Assembly: GCF_008831285.2 (NCBI RefSeq)
Contig: NC_045141.1
Location: 16,292,106-16,356,105, forward strand
Direction: 5' to 3'
Length of the DNA: 64,000 nt
From: Nymphaea colorata
Lineage: Eukaryota > Streptophyta > Magnoliopsida > Nymphaeales > Nymphaeaceae
The translations under genes and the position numbers were made by a program. Under the pieces are notes generated by a model. That model was not told where the DNA came from. It made no database searches and saw nothing but the letters and a program-made list of their open reading frames with translations. Below are positions 35,747 to 47,242 of the stretch, piece by piece. Each line of letters starts with the position of its first letter. The first letter of the stretch is position 1.

Positions 35747-37383
35747 ATGATGAAGGACGACACAAGGCTACTCATGCTTTTCACGATGATCAGAAAGATA
35801 CTCCGGTGACCATGGAAAAACTGACCCAACTTTTATAGAATTTTGTCAAACAAAATTCAGCTACCCTGGCCACTAACGAAAGAGGCGACGATGCAGGTAC
35901 GTGCAGTTTTTTGTCTTGTTTAGATGAGAATACTTGGATAATCAATTCTGGTGCCACAGACAATATGGCTGGTTCCAAAAAAAATTTAGCCGACATTGAA
36001 GGTGTCTCTTATATAAAACCTGTTACTATAGCTAATGGGGGCAAGGTTAGCATCACAGGAAAGGGAGTTACACAATTTTTTGAGAAGATGGGTTCTATTG
36101 ATGTTTTATATATGCCTGATTTGGCTTCCAACCTTATGTTCGTCAGTAAGATAACCATGACTTGATGTTTTATATATGCTTGATTTGACTTCCAACCTTA
36201 TGTCCGTCAGTAAGATAACCATGACTTACAACTGTAATGTGATTTTCTCCCCCCTCAAAGGTTGTGTTTCAGGATCGGATCAGCAGGAAGACGATTGGTG
36301 AATGGGACGAATTTCGCGGTCTCTATTACTTGAATTGCAGAAATAAGGCACTTGTTGCCACTACAAACACAGCTGAAGGAGAAAAATGGCATTTGAGGAT
36401 GGGGCATCCATCAAATTATGTTTTAAATTCCTTAAAGCCTGGAATATTTTTTTATTGCAATACTTGTGAGGTGTGCCGGTATGCCAAGTTAACCCAACCA
36501 CCATTTTCTTCCTCTGAAAGTACTACAAAGTCAGTTTCTGAGATTGTTCACTCACACGTTTGGGGACCAACCCCTCTTGATTCATATAATGGTTTTAAGT
36601 ACTACTTATCTTTCATTGATGATTATTCTCGTGTGGGTTGGATATATTTCTTAAAAACCAAGGACGAGGTGTTTTCTAAATTTCAAATATTTTACAACAT
36701 GATAGTCACTCAGTTTGGGACAAAAATTAGAAGCTTACGGATGGACAATGAGACTGAATATATAAACAAGAATTTTGAGTCCTTTGTCAACAAGGTTGGT
36801 ATACACCACCAGACTACATGTAAAGAAACATCTCAACAGAATGGAGTTTCGGAAGGAAGAAATAGGCATTTACCTGAAGTGACACATGCGTTGCTTTTCC
36901 AAAACAATGTTCCAGAATGTTTTTGGAGTGAAGCAATTTCAGCAGCCAACTATATTATAAACAGGCAACCAAGACGCTATCTTGAAAATAGATCCCCCAT
37001 TGAAGTTCTTAAAAGAACGAAACACACTATTGAACATCTTAGAAAGTTTGGATGCATTGTTTATGTTTGGAAATCCCCCAAACATCGAAACAAATTACAG
37101 TCTCGTGCCATAAAATGTTTGTTTCTCGGATATTCCCCTACCAAGAAAGGGTATAGATGCTTTGATGTGGCTTCAAGGAAAATGTATATATCTTGCGATA
37201 TTATATTTGATGAGTTGCAAGCATATTTTGAAAATCGTCCTCAGGGAGAGACACAAGTTCATCCTCAAAAGGAGAAAATAAACTCAAAATTTCAGTCTCT
37301 CCCTCTTCCTAATGTTTTTCATATGGCTGATGTTGAGAATGGTAAAGTTTCTATTCAAGTCCAAAATAATGAAGATACCACTT
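35747..37383 (+). pseudogene. Element 2 protease and integrase, part 1
   Basis: The protease motif reads WIINSGATDNM near 35935, with Asn in place of the catalytic Asp of the usual D-S-G. A 66-bp tandem duplication at about 36105-36230 adds a stop between protease and integrase. The integrase open frame from about 36264 has the zinc region (WHLRMGHPS, CEVCRYAK), catalytic aspartates in FIDDYSRVGW and RMDNETEY, and the glutamate in GVSEGRNR. The frame is cut at 37383 by the inverted solo LTR X2; the codons after that are X sequence. Confidence 0.88.
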
Positions 37384-38989
37384 TGTTTGCATCCCAAAAA
37401 TTTTTGGTTGGTTTTGGAGTGCTCCAGAAAAATGAGGTTTTTGTTTTGAAATATGAAAGAAATGGACTCGCCCGTCGGTATGAGGGTCGATCGTTTCCAG
37501 CGCCTTTACCGGGGGTAATCAACCCAGTGGCTATGTTTATTATTGATGCATTTTGTTTTAACTTGAACATCTCTTTGATTTTATATGCGGTGTAGAAAAA
37601 TATTGAAAGTTTGATTTTTCAAACTTTTGAAAAGGTTCTTGAAGAGCTGCTTGAAAATGTGAAATGTTTTGAGGAAAACTAAAAGAAAATCCTTGTGAAT
37701 ATCATTGGGAAGCTTGAAAAGTTATTTTGAAATCATTTTAGTGTTCTCTTAAGACATTAAGTAGGTTTGAGATTTTGCTCTAATTCGGCTACCACCTAGT
37801 TAGAGCTTCATCTCATCTTGCTTAAATTCTTTTGGAGATGTGGTTGTGATCATACGTGACATTAAGTGAGTGAAAATGAATGGATGCATTGATCATATAT
37901 GATTGAAAGAGAAAATCATTCATTTCTACCATAGCATTCATCTAGATACATTCCTACCATAACATACATATAAGATTTTTGTTTTTGTAAATATCATATA
38001 TATGAAGGAAATTTTTTTTAAAATGGATTGAGATTGTAGACCATCAAGCATGAATCTAATATTGGGTCATTACTTGGTTTGTGGTCTTGATGAAGTCGGC
38101 AAATGAAAAATTAAAATCTTAAATGGTAAGATATTGAAAGAATAGAAAAGATGAAGGACTACATCCCAAGAGAGATGTAGGGAAAGAAAAAAATCTTGAA
38201 AATCAGCACATGTTTTGAAAAAGAAAGATATGTATTTGTATATATATATGAAAGCTTATGAAAATGATGTTTATATCAAGTAGAGAAGAGAAGATCATTT
38301 TAGAAAGAGAAAGAGAAATTTTAAAATGGAATACACGTACATATATATATATATTTATATATATGTATACGAGAGTTTATAAAAGTATATTAAATCATAT
38401 AAAGAGAAACAACAAAGAAAGATATTCATGTGCATGCATATGTATATAACTTGTATATACACATACGTTTTCATGAATATGAAAATCAATGAATGATTTG
38501 AAAATAGCCGACTTCAAATTTTGATATAGGCCGGAAGGGAGCTTGGACTCATGCAAGAGCCTAAGCTAAGTGTCCAAGGCCGCATTAGAGAGATTTCTTT
38601 TGAAAAAGTTTTGGAAAATATAATTTATATGAAAACATAGAATATTCATGGTTTGGTTACAAGGGAATATGTTTCTTTCACCGTTGGGTATGGAAGAAAA
38701 TCTAGCAACACATCGAGGCACTCTTTAGGGTTCCTAATGGGGTGATTAGGAAAGAAACTAGCGTAAAATGACATGCAAATACATTTTAACATGTACATTT
38801 TCGTGATGGTTTCTTCGGGTTGGACAAACCCCAACTTCAAAAATTAATATGAAAATAAAGAGCCGCAAGCCATACCCTCTTTCTCACCATTCATTGGTAT
38901 GTAAATAGAAAGATTATAATATCATGCATGGATAAAATCAAAACAACATTTAAGAAAAGAAAGAGAGCATGATTCAACTATGGAATGGA

Positions 38990-39260
38990 ATCTCATCTTT
39001 TCAAGTTCCCGGTGCACTTGAGCATAGCCTCTTGGCTCTAAAATAGAGTTGAGAGCTATCTCTTATGGCTATGAGAAAATGAAAAAGAGAGAAAAATAAA
39101 AGAAGCAAAAGAACAACAAGAATATATTCAAGAAATTAGATAACATAACTCAAGCATGAAAATGAAAGATCATCTCATCTTCTCATGCTCTCGATGCATT
39201 TGAGCATAGCCTCTTGGCTGTAAAATAGAGTTGAGAACTATCTCTTTTAGCCATGAGAAG
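38990..39260. repeat. Two tandem units of about 170 bp inside X2
   Basis: Words such as GAGCATAGCCTCTTGGCT and AAATAGAGTTGAGA occur at about 39018 and 39200. The same unit, in the opposite orientation, is present four times in X4 at 63330-63990. Confidence 0.7.
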
Positions 39261-39605
39261 AAGAAAAAGAGAAGAAAGAAAATATGAGACAAATGAGAGG
39301 GATGATGATTACATACCTCTAAATGAGAAAATGACTTAAGGAAGATGAACACCTTCACTTGAAGATCCTCTTTAGTGAAGCTCTAAGATAATGCCTCCAA
39401 AAGGGTTGTAGCTTGCTCCAAGTTGGAGAGAAATGGAAAGAGAAAGAGGAAGAGAGAGAGAGAGCTCAAGAGAAACCCTAAGTGTTCATGTGAAAATATT
39501 CTAGGGTTTCTCCCAAGAAGCACTATTGCCCAAGAGGGGGAAAGTGGGGGGTATTTATAGAGGATTTTAGAGCCAAAACTCAAAATTTGATTTTTTTATT
39601 TGTAA

Positions 39606-40200
39606 AAGACCAAAATCGCCCTCTAAAAGGAGGTTCTTTATAAAAAAGAAGGGGCAAATGAGTCTTGTTTAACTAAAAAACCAAAATTACCCTCTCAAAG
39701 GAGGTTCTTTGTCAAAAAAGAGGGGTAAATGAGTCTTGTTTACCAAAAAGACCAAAATTACCCTCTAAAAGGAGGTTCTTTGTGAAAAATGAGGGGCAAA
39801 TGGGTCTTGTTTACCAAAAAGACCAAAATTACCCTCTAAAAGGAGGTTCTTTGTAAAAAATGAGGGGTAAATGGGTCTTGTTAAAAGACCAAAATTACAT
39901 TCTAAAAAGAAGTTCTTTGTAAAAAAGGAGGGGCAAATTTGTCTTGTTTACCAAAAAAACCAAAATTACCCTCTGAAAGGAGGTTTTTTGTCAAAAAGGA
40001 GGGGCAAATGGGTCTTGTTTACCAAAAAGTCTAAAGTTTTCCTCTAAAAAGAGGTTCTTTGTCAAAAAGAAGGGGCAAATGAGTCTTGTTTACCAAAAAT
40101 ACCCTCTAAAATGATGTTCTGTGTAAAAAAGGAGGGGCAAATGGGTCTTGTTTACCAAAAAGACCAAAATTTACCCTCTAAAAGGAGGTCCTTTTGTGAA
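39606..40200. repeat. Minisatellite in X2, period about 70 bp
   Basis: About eight to nine imperfect units, each with ACCAAAATTACCCTCTAAAA, GGAGGTTCTTTGT and GGGGCAAATG.GTCTTGTTTA words. Lies between the LTR start and the TATA box on the minus strand, that is, in the U3-like part of X2. Confidence 0.9.
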
Positions 40201-40366
40201 AATGAATGGCAAATGAGTCTCAAATGGTTGATTTGGATTTGAACTTGGGTTTTTGGATCTAATTTGGATTTGGATTGTGGCTTTGTATCAATTTTGATCC
40301 AAAAATTGGGTTTTGTGTTTTTAATAAAAGAGGGCATTCTTTTTTAAAAAATTTGGGGTAATTACA

Positions 40367-42197
40367 CACTCCTATCATTGAAAGAGTTGATAGTGACTCA
40401 CGACAAATCGCTGAAACTGAAACACAGTCAGAAAACATCTTGCGGCGATCGGAAAGGATTCAACAACATCAGTCTCGGCAAGCTACTGCAACTGAGACAC
40501 AACAAGAGAACATTCTTCGGCACTCAAAAAGACTTCCCCAATAGCCAGAATGATACAAAGATTTTGCTATGAGCAGTATGGCTAAATATTTAATAGAAGC
40601 TTGCGTTGATTATAGTGTTTTCTCTCAAACTTAGACAGCTTTTTTTATGCAGTTAAATAAATCCTCTGAACTAGGGACATTTGAAGAGGTTGTTCAAGAT
40701 CCTTGTTGGAAAAACGCCACAAGGGACGAACTAGATGCTCTAACAAAAAATGACACGTGGGAACTCGTTTCTCTTCCTCCAGGTAAAAAACCTGTTAGTT
40801 GCAAATGAGTTAAACTGAAATTTCATAGTGATGGAACTCTTGACAGACATAAAGCTCGTCTTGTTGCTCGCGGCTTCTCTCAAACAGAATGGATTGACTA
40901 TACAGAAATGTTTGCTCCAGTGGCAAAGATGACAACTCTTCGTACCCTAATATCTATTGCCTGCAATTATGAGTGGGATTTATTTCAGCTTGACATAAAG
41001 AATGTTTTTCTTCAGGGTGATTTACAGGAAGAAGTCTACATGAAAATTCCTCTAGGCCTCAATTATGAAAACCAGAAAAATCTTGTTTGTAAACTGAAGA
41101 AGTCTATCTATGGACTCAAACAATCCCTGCGAGCTTGGTATTCAAAGCTCAGTTCCGCCTTGATCGATTTTCGATACAAATGCAGTGTTTCAGACAACTC
41201 TTTGTTCATTCATCATTACCAAAATAAAACTATTTTGGTTCTTGTTTATGTGGATGATATCGTTATCATAGGCGGTTCCAAGAATATAGTTGAGAAGACC
41301 AAACGATATCTCCATCAAAAGTTCGAGATAAAAGATCTAGGAAGATTGAAATACTTCCTAAGAATAGAGGTAAGTCACTACAAGAAAGGTTTATATTTAT
41401 CCCAACGGAAATATGCTCTTGATCTATTGAAGGAAACAGGGAAGCTTAGAGGGAAGCCAGCAGTCACACCAATAGAGGTAAATCACAGACTTGACAAGAT
41501 AGATCGTGAAGAACCAGTAGAAGATGCAAAACCGTATGAACGTATTGTTGAAAAATTGATATATTTGACCGTTACAAGGCCTGACATTACCTATGCAGTT
41601 AGTGAAGTAAGCAAATATATGCATGCCCCCCAACGAGCTCACTTATCTGCTATTGATAGAATTTTAAGGTACTTAAAGGAAGCTCCAAGACATGGTGTTT
41701 GGATGAAGCGAAATGGAAATATTGAAATAGAAGGTTTCTCAGATGTAGAGCTGGAAGTGTATCAGACAGAAAGTCAACTACAGGGTTTTGTACTATGGTT
41801 GGGGGCAATTTGGTCTCATGGAAGAGTAAGAAACAGAAAGTGATTTCTAGATCCAGTGCCGAGGCTGAATATAGAGCAATGGCAAACACTACATGAACTC
41901 ATTTGGCTCAAAGTGATGCTAAAGGAAATTGGCTTTGAACAACCTCGTCCTATGAAGTTGTATTGTGATAATCAAGCTGCAATACATATAGCCGCAAACT
42001 CAGTCTTTTAAGAAAGGACAAAGCATATTGAAATTGATTGTCACTTTATACACGACAAGGTTCAAAACAAAGAAATCATCACTCCTTTTGTCAGAAGTGA
42101 GGAGCAATATGCTGATATCTCCACCAAAGCAGTTACAAGAGAAAAACTTAGAAGCACTATGATCAAGTTGGGAGTTGTTAACATACACTTCCAACTT
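40367..42197 (+). pseudogene. Element 2 integrase C-terminus, reverse transcriptase and RNase H
   Basis: Pol resumes after X2. Reverse transcriptase starts near 40640 (FEEVVQDPCWKNA; stops at 40625-40635 and near 40806) and is open from 40908 to 41843, with FAPVAKMTTLRTL, QLDIKNVFLQGDL, SIYGLKQSLRAWY and the intact catalytic box YVDDIVIIGG at about 41247. RNase H starts near 41730 (EIEGFSD) and is frameshifted; its end (QYADISTKA) is near 42110. No continuous polyprotein exists. Confidence 0.9.
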
Positions 42198-42206
42198 GAG
42201 GGGGAG
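42198..42206 (+). other. Polypurine tract of element 2
   Basis: GAGGGGGAG immediately before the 3' LTR, the usual site of plus-strand priming. Confidence 0.85.
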
Positions 42207-42504
42207 TGTTGAAACGGTTCTACAAGAGGCTCGTTATGGCAATACTATTCATGGTATTTCCATGATTAGTTGGATAGAGTTACCTATATTAAAAGTTTCC
42301 CACCATGAATTGCCATTAATTTTTCCTTCCATGATTCCTTGCTTTGTAACTATTGTATTCACTCACGTTAAATAGCGGTTATAGAGTGAAACAACAATAT
42401 ACAGAAAATATACAATACGATCTCTCCCTTGCTTCTCGTGGACGTAGGCATACATGCCGAACCACATATATTCTTTGCTTTCTCATTCCTCTCCCTAATC
42501 TTTA
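42207..42504 (+). repeat. 3' LTR of element 2
   Basis: 298 bp, TGTTGAAACGG...CTAATCTTTA, followed by the right target duplication TATTT. Confidence 0.92.
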
Positions 42505-43265
42505 TATTTCGATATTTAAAATAAGTTTTTGATATTGGCACTATTAATTACTTTCGGTGAGCTAGAATGTTTATGTTCTAGTTATTTGAATCAAAGTAAT
42601 GGTTCTAAGAGTTACAATTGCTTTTAGGTATAGTTGGAAGAATCACACAGATAGTAGCTTTGGCAATTATATTTATTCTAAAACCAACAAGGATCATTGC
42701 ATTCCAAATGATAGCAAGAATTATGGTTACAATTAGTAGGTAACCCAGTTGCACTAAACTGTCAAGTTAAATATTGTAGTCTCTACATACTTTTAAACAA
42801 GGCACAAGTAAGAAAGACCAGTACGACACTTAGAACATGCATAGCAATTGTTGCACATATGAGAAATAAGGATATTACATAAAAAAAAAGTAAATAAAAA
42901 ATGGGGAGGATTTGCTTGGTGAAGTGTGGAAATTAAAAAATGTAAATATTTGTAGAATTTTTATTGTCAAATCATATACGCCGACAAAGCATAACAAAGA
43001 AAAGTTGAAGGCACATATAGTGCAATATCAACCATATCAATCGGGTCGGAGGATGCACAGAAGTGGTATGCAGCCTGCTAATTGAGAAAGTTGAAGGAAA
43101 GCTAAGTGGCTATAACCAGGTGGTTCATACGTGGGGAGGATTTGCTTGGTGAAGTGTCCTGTTGAAAATTGTAAGTTATTGGGCGAAAGCCTTCAAGTTA
43201 CCAGCAGGCACTATAAAGCGTCTTGAGCAGGTCATGGCCAGATTTGTTTGGGGTGGCTCAGGGGA
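42505..43265. other. Block B right part, second copy
   Basis: Continues the block interrupted by element 2; collinear with 16523-17264. No gene seen. Contains a misplaced copy of GGGGAGGATTTGCTTGGTGAAGTG (42903) which recurs at 43134. Confidence 0.7.
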
Positions 43266-43508
43266 TGTGAACTTGCAACCCATATGAAAATGAGAATGGT
43301 GAAGAAGAAAGCTACAAACAACTTCTTTTTCTTTTTTTCTATTAAACAAGTGGGAAAGAAATACAAATTTATAGACTTTACAACATTGATATTGTAAAGT
43401 TAAAGGGAACATTATATAAGAAAAGTGAGAATTTCTAATTCTTTTACAAGGAATGTACACAATAAGAATTGAGATACAATATACTTCGCTTTCTTCACCA
43501 TTCTAGTC

Positions 43509-44775
43509 ATGGCTACCAATAGAAATAATGCCATAGATGCTGGTGACAATTCTGGTGCAAATAGAGTCGACTCGTCTCTGACTTCACTATTTTATTTACA
43601 CTACTTGGATAATCCAGGTGCTATCTTAGTCCTTCTTAATGGTGACAATTACTCTACTTGGTGTAGTGCTATGAGGTTGGCTTTGGATGCAAAAAATAAA
43701 TTCGGCTTTATTGATTGAACAATTCCCAAACCACCACTATCTTCCCTGGATTACATAGCTTGGTACCATTGCAATGACTGATTTTATCATGGATTTTTAA
43801 TTCAGTCACAAAACCTATTGCTAATAGTGTTAGTGTTATCTATGCTGAAACTGCTCGTGAAGAATGGTTAGATTTAGAAGATTTTTTCTCATAAGGAAAT
43901 TCTGCTCGTATATCTAATTGTCAGCAGGAACAAAGTTCCCTTTCTACATATTATACTGGTTTAAAAACATTATGGGATGAGTTGAATTCATACATTAAAA
44001 TTTTGAACTGAATGCTTATCACCAACGTGAAAAGGTCTTTCAATTTCTCATTGGCTTGGATGATTATATTCTGTCGTAAGAAGTCAGATCGTTGCCAATG
44101 AACCGCTGCCCACCATCAGCAAAGTTTATGCCTGATTCTGCAAGAAGAAAATCAGTGGACACTACAAGTTACCGGGCCACCTCAAGGTGAATCAGCTGCT
44201 TTGGCAACCCGTTCTACTAGTGCCAATGGCCGTGGGTGTGGTCGTGGGTGTGGGCATCTTCAATGTGAGCACTGTGGTAAACTTGGAAACGTTAAGGGCT
44301 GTTGTTATGCTCTACAAGGCTACCCACCATAGAACCAAGCCAAAGGTATTGCTCAACGTCTGTTGGACAACTCTAAGACTGCTGTTGTCCAACATTCTCA
44401 AACTCCAAAGGATGGCAAGAACTCAATGTTTGTCAGCTCAGCCTTATCATCTCTCACTGAGGAGCAAATGAAGCAGTTCATATCATTGAACTCTTTTGAT
44501 CCTAAACCAGTTTCTCTTAACATGGCAGGTAACTCGTTTACACCCTGGGTCATTGACACCCGATCACATGACATCACAACTCTCATTACTTTGGCAGGTT
44601 TATCTATTTTGCATCCTAAATCTATGCGCTTGCCAATGGACAAAATGTTACTGTTACACATGCTGGCACCTACTGTTTTTCTAACAATCTAACCATCTCT
44701 GACAGCTTATATGTTGCTCATGTTCCCTATAATCTTTTGTCAGTCACCAAGTTTTCTAATGCTCTCAAATGTGCT
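43509..44775 (+). pseudogene. Element 3 gag and protease remains
   Basis: Starts MATNRNNAIDAGDNSG; a stop occurs at about 43717 and a further TAA, shared with element 1, near 43891. The zinc-knuckle region (CEHCGKLGN) is at about 44262 and a better preserved stretch around 44363-44560 leads to WVIDT, where the protease active-site region is deleted (no GAS). Confidence 0.85.
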
Positions 44776-47242
44776 TGTATCATCCCTATTTTTTTCAAAA
44801 AGACTGCATTTTTAACCCGAACACAAAATTCAAATCCAAAATCTAATTCTTGGGTCCGAATTAGGTCCAAAATCCAAGTTTAGATCCAAATCAAGAATTT
44901 GAAACTCAAAATCCAAAGCCGATATCAAAACGACAAAATTTAAGTTTATCAGTGCCGCGCGCGCGTCCACGGACCTCATTTTTTTTAATGTTTCGTTCTT
45001 ACGCCTAAATGTGTTCTTAAGCCTAAATCACGCGCTAGAACACATCGACGACCAATTAAACTCAATCCAGATTTAAAAGAGTCCAGAGTCACTCAAAACA
45101 GAGTCAACCACCCATTTGTAACAAAAACCAATTTTATACATAGTTTAAATAAGAAAAAATGGTCTTATGCTAAAGCAGCCTGTTTTATTTATTTATTTAT
45201 CCATTTTATCTTATTTTACTTTATTTTATTTCATAATATTTCATATTTATTTCTTATGTAAAAAAATAATAATACAACCGTGCATCACGCGATGCGTGTT
45301 GCTGCGCACCATTCTCCACGGCGTTGGCTAGCAACAGCACCCGGGCTGGGGCCTGCGCAGTCCCTTGTGGGGGGTGGTTTTGGACCCTTTGGGATGATAT
45401 TTCACCCAAAGCAACCCTAGGATTCGGAAGTAAGCGATTCAACTTTTAAATCATTCTCATTAAAGATATATAATCAATATCCCACTCCATTCTTTTCGTT
45501 ACTTATTCTTTTATTCATCTCCCCATAGCCATATAAGATAGCTCTCAAATCTCTTCTTCGGAGTTAAGAACTATTCTTGAGTGTACTAGGAATATGAGAA
45601 TGTAAAATGATATTTCATTTTAAGATGAAAACATGTTTCTCTCTTCTCTTGAATGTAATTTTGTTTTTTTTTATGATGTTGTTCACTCATGGTTGATTGA
45701 TTTTTCTCAATTGTATAAGAACGAACGATGAGAGTGAGTGTTTGGGTTGGGATTCTTCTATATTATTATGTTGATTTTGAGGTTGGGGTTTGTCTAATCC
45801 GGAAAAGCCATTTACAAATATGTACATGTTAAAAATGCATCTTTATATCATTCTTACGTCTAGTTTTCTTTTTAATCACCCGATTATGAACCCTAATGAG
45901 TGTCTTATTATATTTGAAATCAATACTCTTCAAAAGATTTTCGAAAGCAAGAACTCTATCTAATGAGGCCTTAGAGATTTAGTTTAGGCTCTTGCATGAG
46001 CCCAAGTTCCTCTTCGGCCTATATAAAAATCGAAGTTAGATATTTTTAAGTTATTTTTTTATTTTCAATCTCGTAAAGACATATACGTATGTACATGTTA
46101 AATATGGATATATGCACATGTTGATGTTTCTTTATCTTTCTCTCTCCATGGTTCCACATATTATTTTATGAATTTTCATATACACAATAATGCGTATATA
46201 TTCTATTTTCTCTCTCTAAAATATTTTATTTCTCTCTTTAAGTTAAATGTCTTCTTCTACAAATCTATTATATATATATTTATGTATCTCCTTTACCCTA
46301 AAATCTCTGTCTTTTCGAGTCAATACCCTCTTTTTATAAACTTTCATATGCATGTACGTATGATAGCTTGTGCATTTTTCTCTTTCTCTCTCTCTCTCTC
46401 TCTTTAAAGATCTTCTTTTTCCTCTTCATTTAAGTTAATACTTCCTTTTCACAAGTTTTTATATGCATGCGTGTACACATACGTATATATGTACATATAT
46501 ACATGTATGTATACACATATAAAATACGTATAAAGACATGCATCACTTTCTCCTTTTCAATCTTTTATTTAGCGATCTTTAAAATCTCTTTAAATTTTTC
46601 TCTCTCTTTATTTTTTTGGCAGTATTTCATCTTTTCCATTCTTTTTGATATTCTTTTCCCAAGATTTGAGATAGATGAATGTTATAGTAGGAATTAATTT
46701 TCCTATAATCATGTAGGGCCAATGTATTCATATACCTACATTCACTTAACATCACTTATGATCACAAACAACTCTTCAAAAGAACTTAAGTAAGATGAGA
46801 TGTAACAAGAATTTAGTAGTAACCGAATTAGAACAAAACCTCAAACCTACTTAAAGTCTTAAGAGAACACTAAATCCACTTCAAAAATGATTTCCCGAGC
46901 TTTTTAAATGGTATTTGTAAAGATTTCTCAATTCAAGATTTTCTCAAATCAAATTGTTTTACACTCTCAAGTGATTCTTCAAGAACTTTTTCAAAAGTTT
47001 GAAATATTAAATCTTTGAAATTTGCTCAAACACAACACCACATTTAGAATATACAAAATGTTCAAGCCAAAACGAAATGCATCAAGAATAAGCATAAAAC
47101 TTGGATTGAGTACTACCGGTAAAGGTATCGGGAATAGTCAATCCTCGTACCGATGGGTGGGTCCCTTTCTCTCTCATTTAAAATAAAACTTTATTTTTCA
47201 GGAGCACTCTAAAAAGCAAAACTAGTTTTGGGGATGTGAACA
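44776..47242 (+). repeat. Solo LTR of family X (copy X3) nested in element 3
   Basis: Begins TGTATCATCCC and ends GATGTGAACA. Flanks GTGCT (44771-44775) and ATGCT (47243-47247) fit the same target as X1. Compared with X1 it lacks about 430 bp around 45385-45400, including the TATA box. Confidence 0.75.

Larger units (their letters stand above)
37384..40366 (-). repeat. Solo LTR of family X (copy X2), inverted, nested in element 2
   Basis: Read on the minus strand, it begins TGTAATTACCCC (at 40366) and ends GGGATGCAAACA (at 37384). The flanks CACTT (37379-37383) and CACTC (40367-40371) fit a 5-bp target duplication with one change. The TATA box is TATAAATA on the minus strand at 39552-39559. 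It holds a minisatellite at 39606-40200 that is not in X1 or X3. No coding region. Confidence 0.8.
33986..42504 (+). mobile_element. Ty1/copia retrotransposon, element 2, with both LTRs
   Basis: LTRs at 33986-34282 and 42207-42504 are direct repeats that differ at about two dozen positions (about 8 % by eye), so the insertion is old. The target duplication TATTT lies at 33981-33985 and 42505-42509, and the empty site is preserved at 16523-16527 in the other copy of block B. Between the LTRs are a tRNA-Met-type primer site, gag, protease, integrase, reverse transcriptase, RNase H and a purine tract. A solo LTR X is inserted in the minus orientation at 37384-40366. It belongs to a different copia lineage from elements 1 and 3. 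Not autonomous: stops and an altered protease active site. Confidence 0.93.

Noticed and set aside
36264-37595. 443-codon integrase frame taken as one protein
   Set aside because: The last roughly 70 codons (after 37383) are inside the inverted solo LTR X2 and do not belong to integrase.
39606-40200. Regular repeats that could suggest a CRISPR array
   Set aside because: Units are about 70 bp, contiguous and degenerate with no unique spacers; the genome is a plant. It is a minisatellite.
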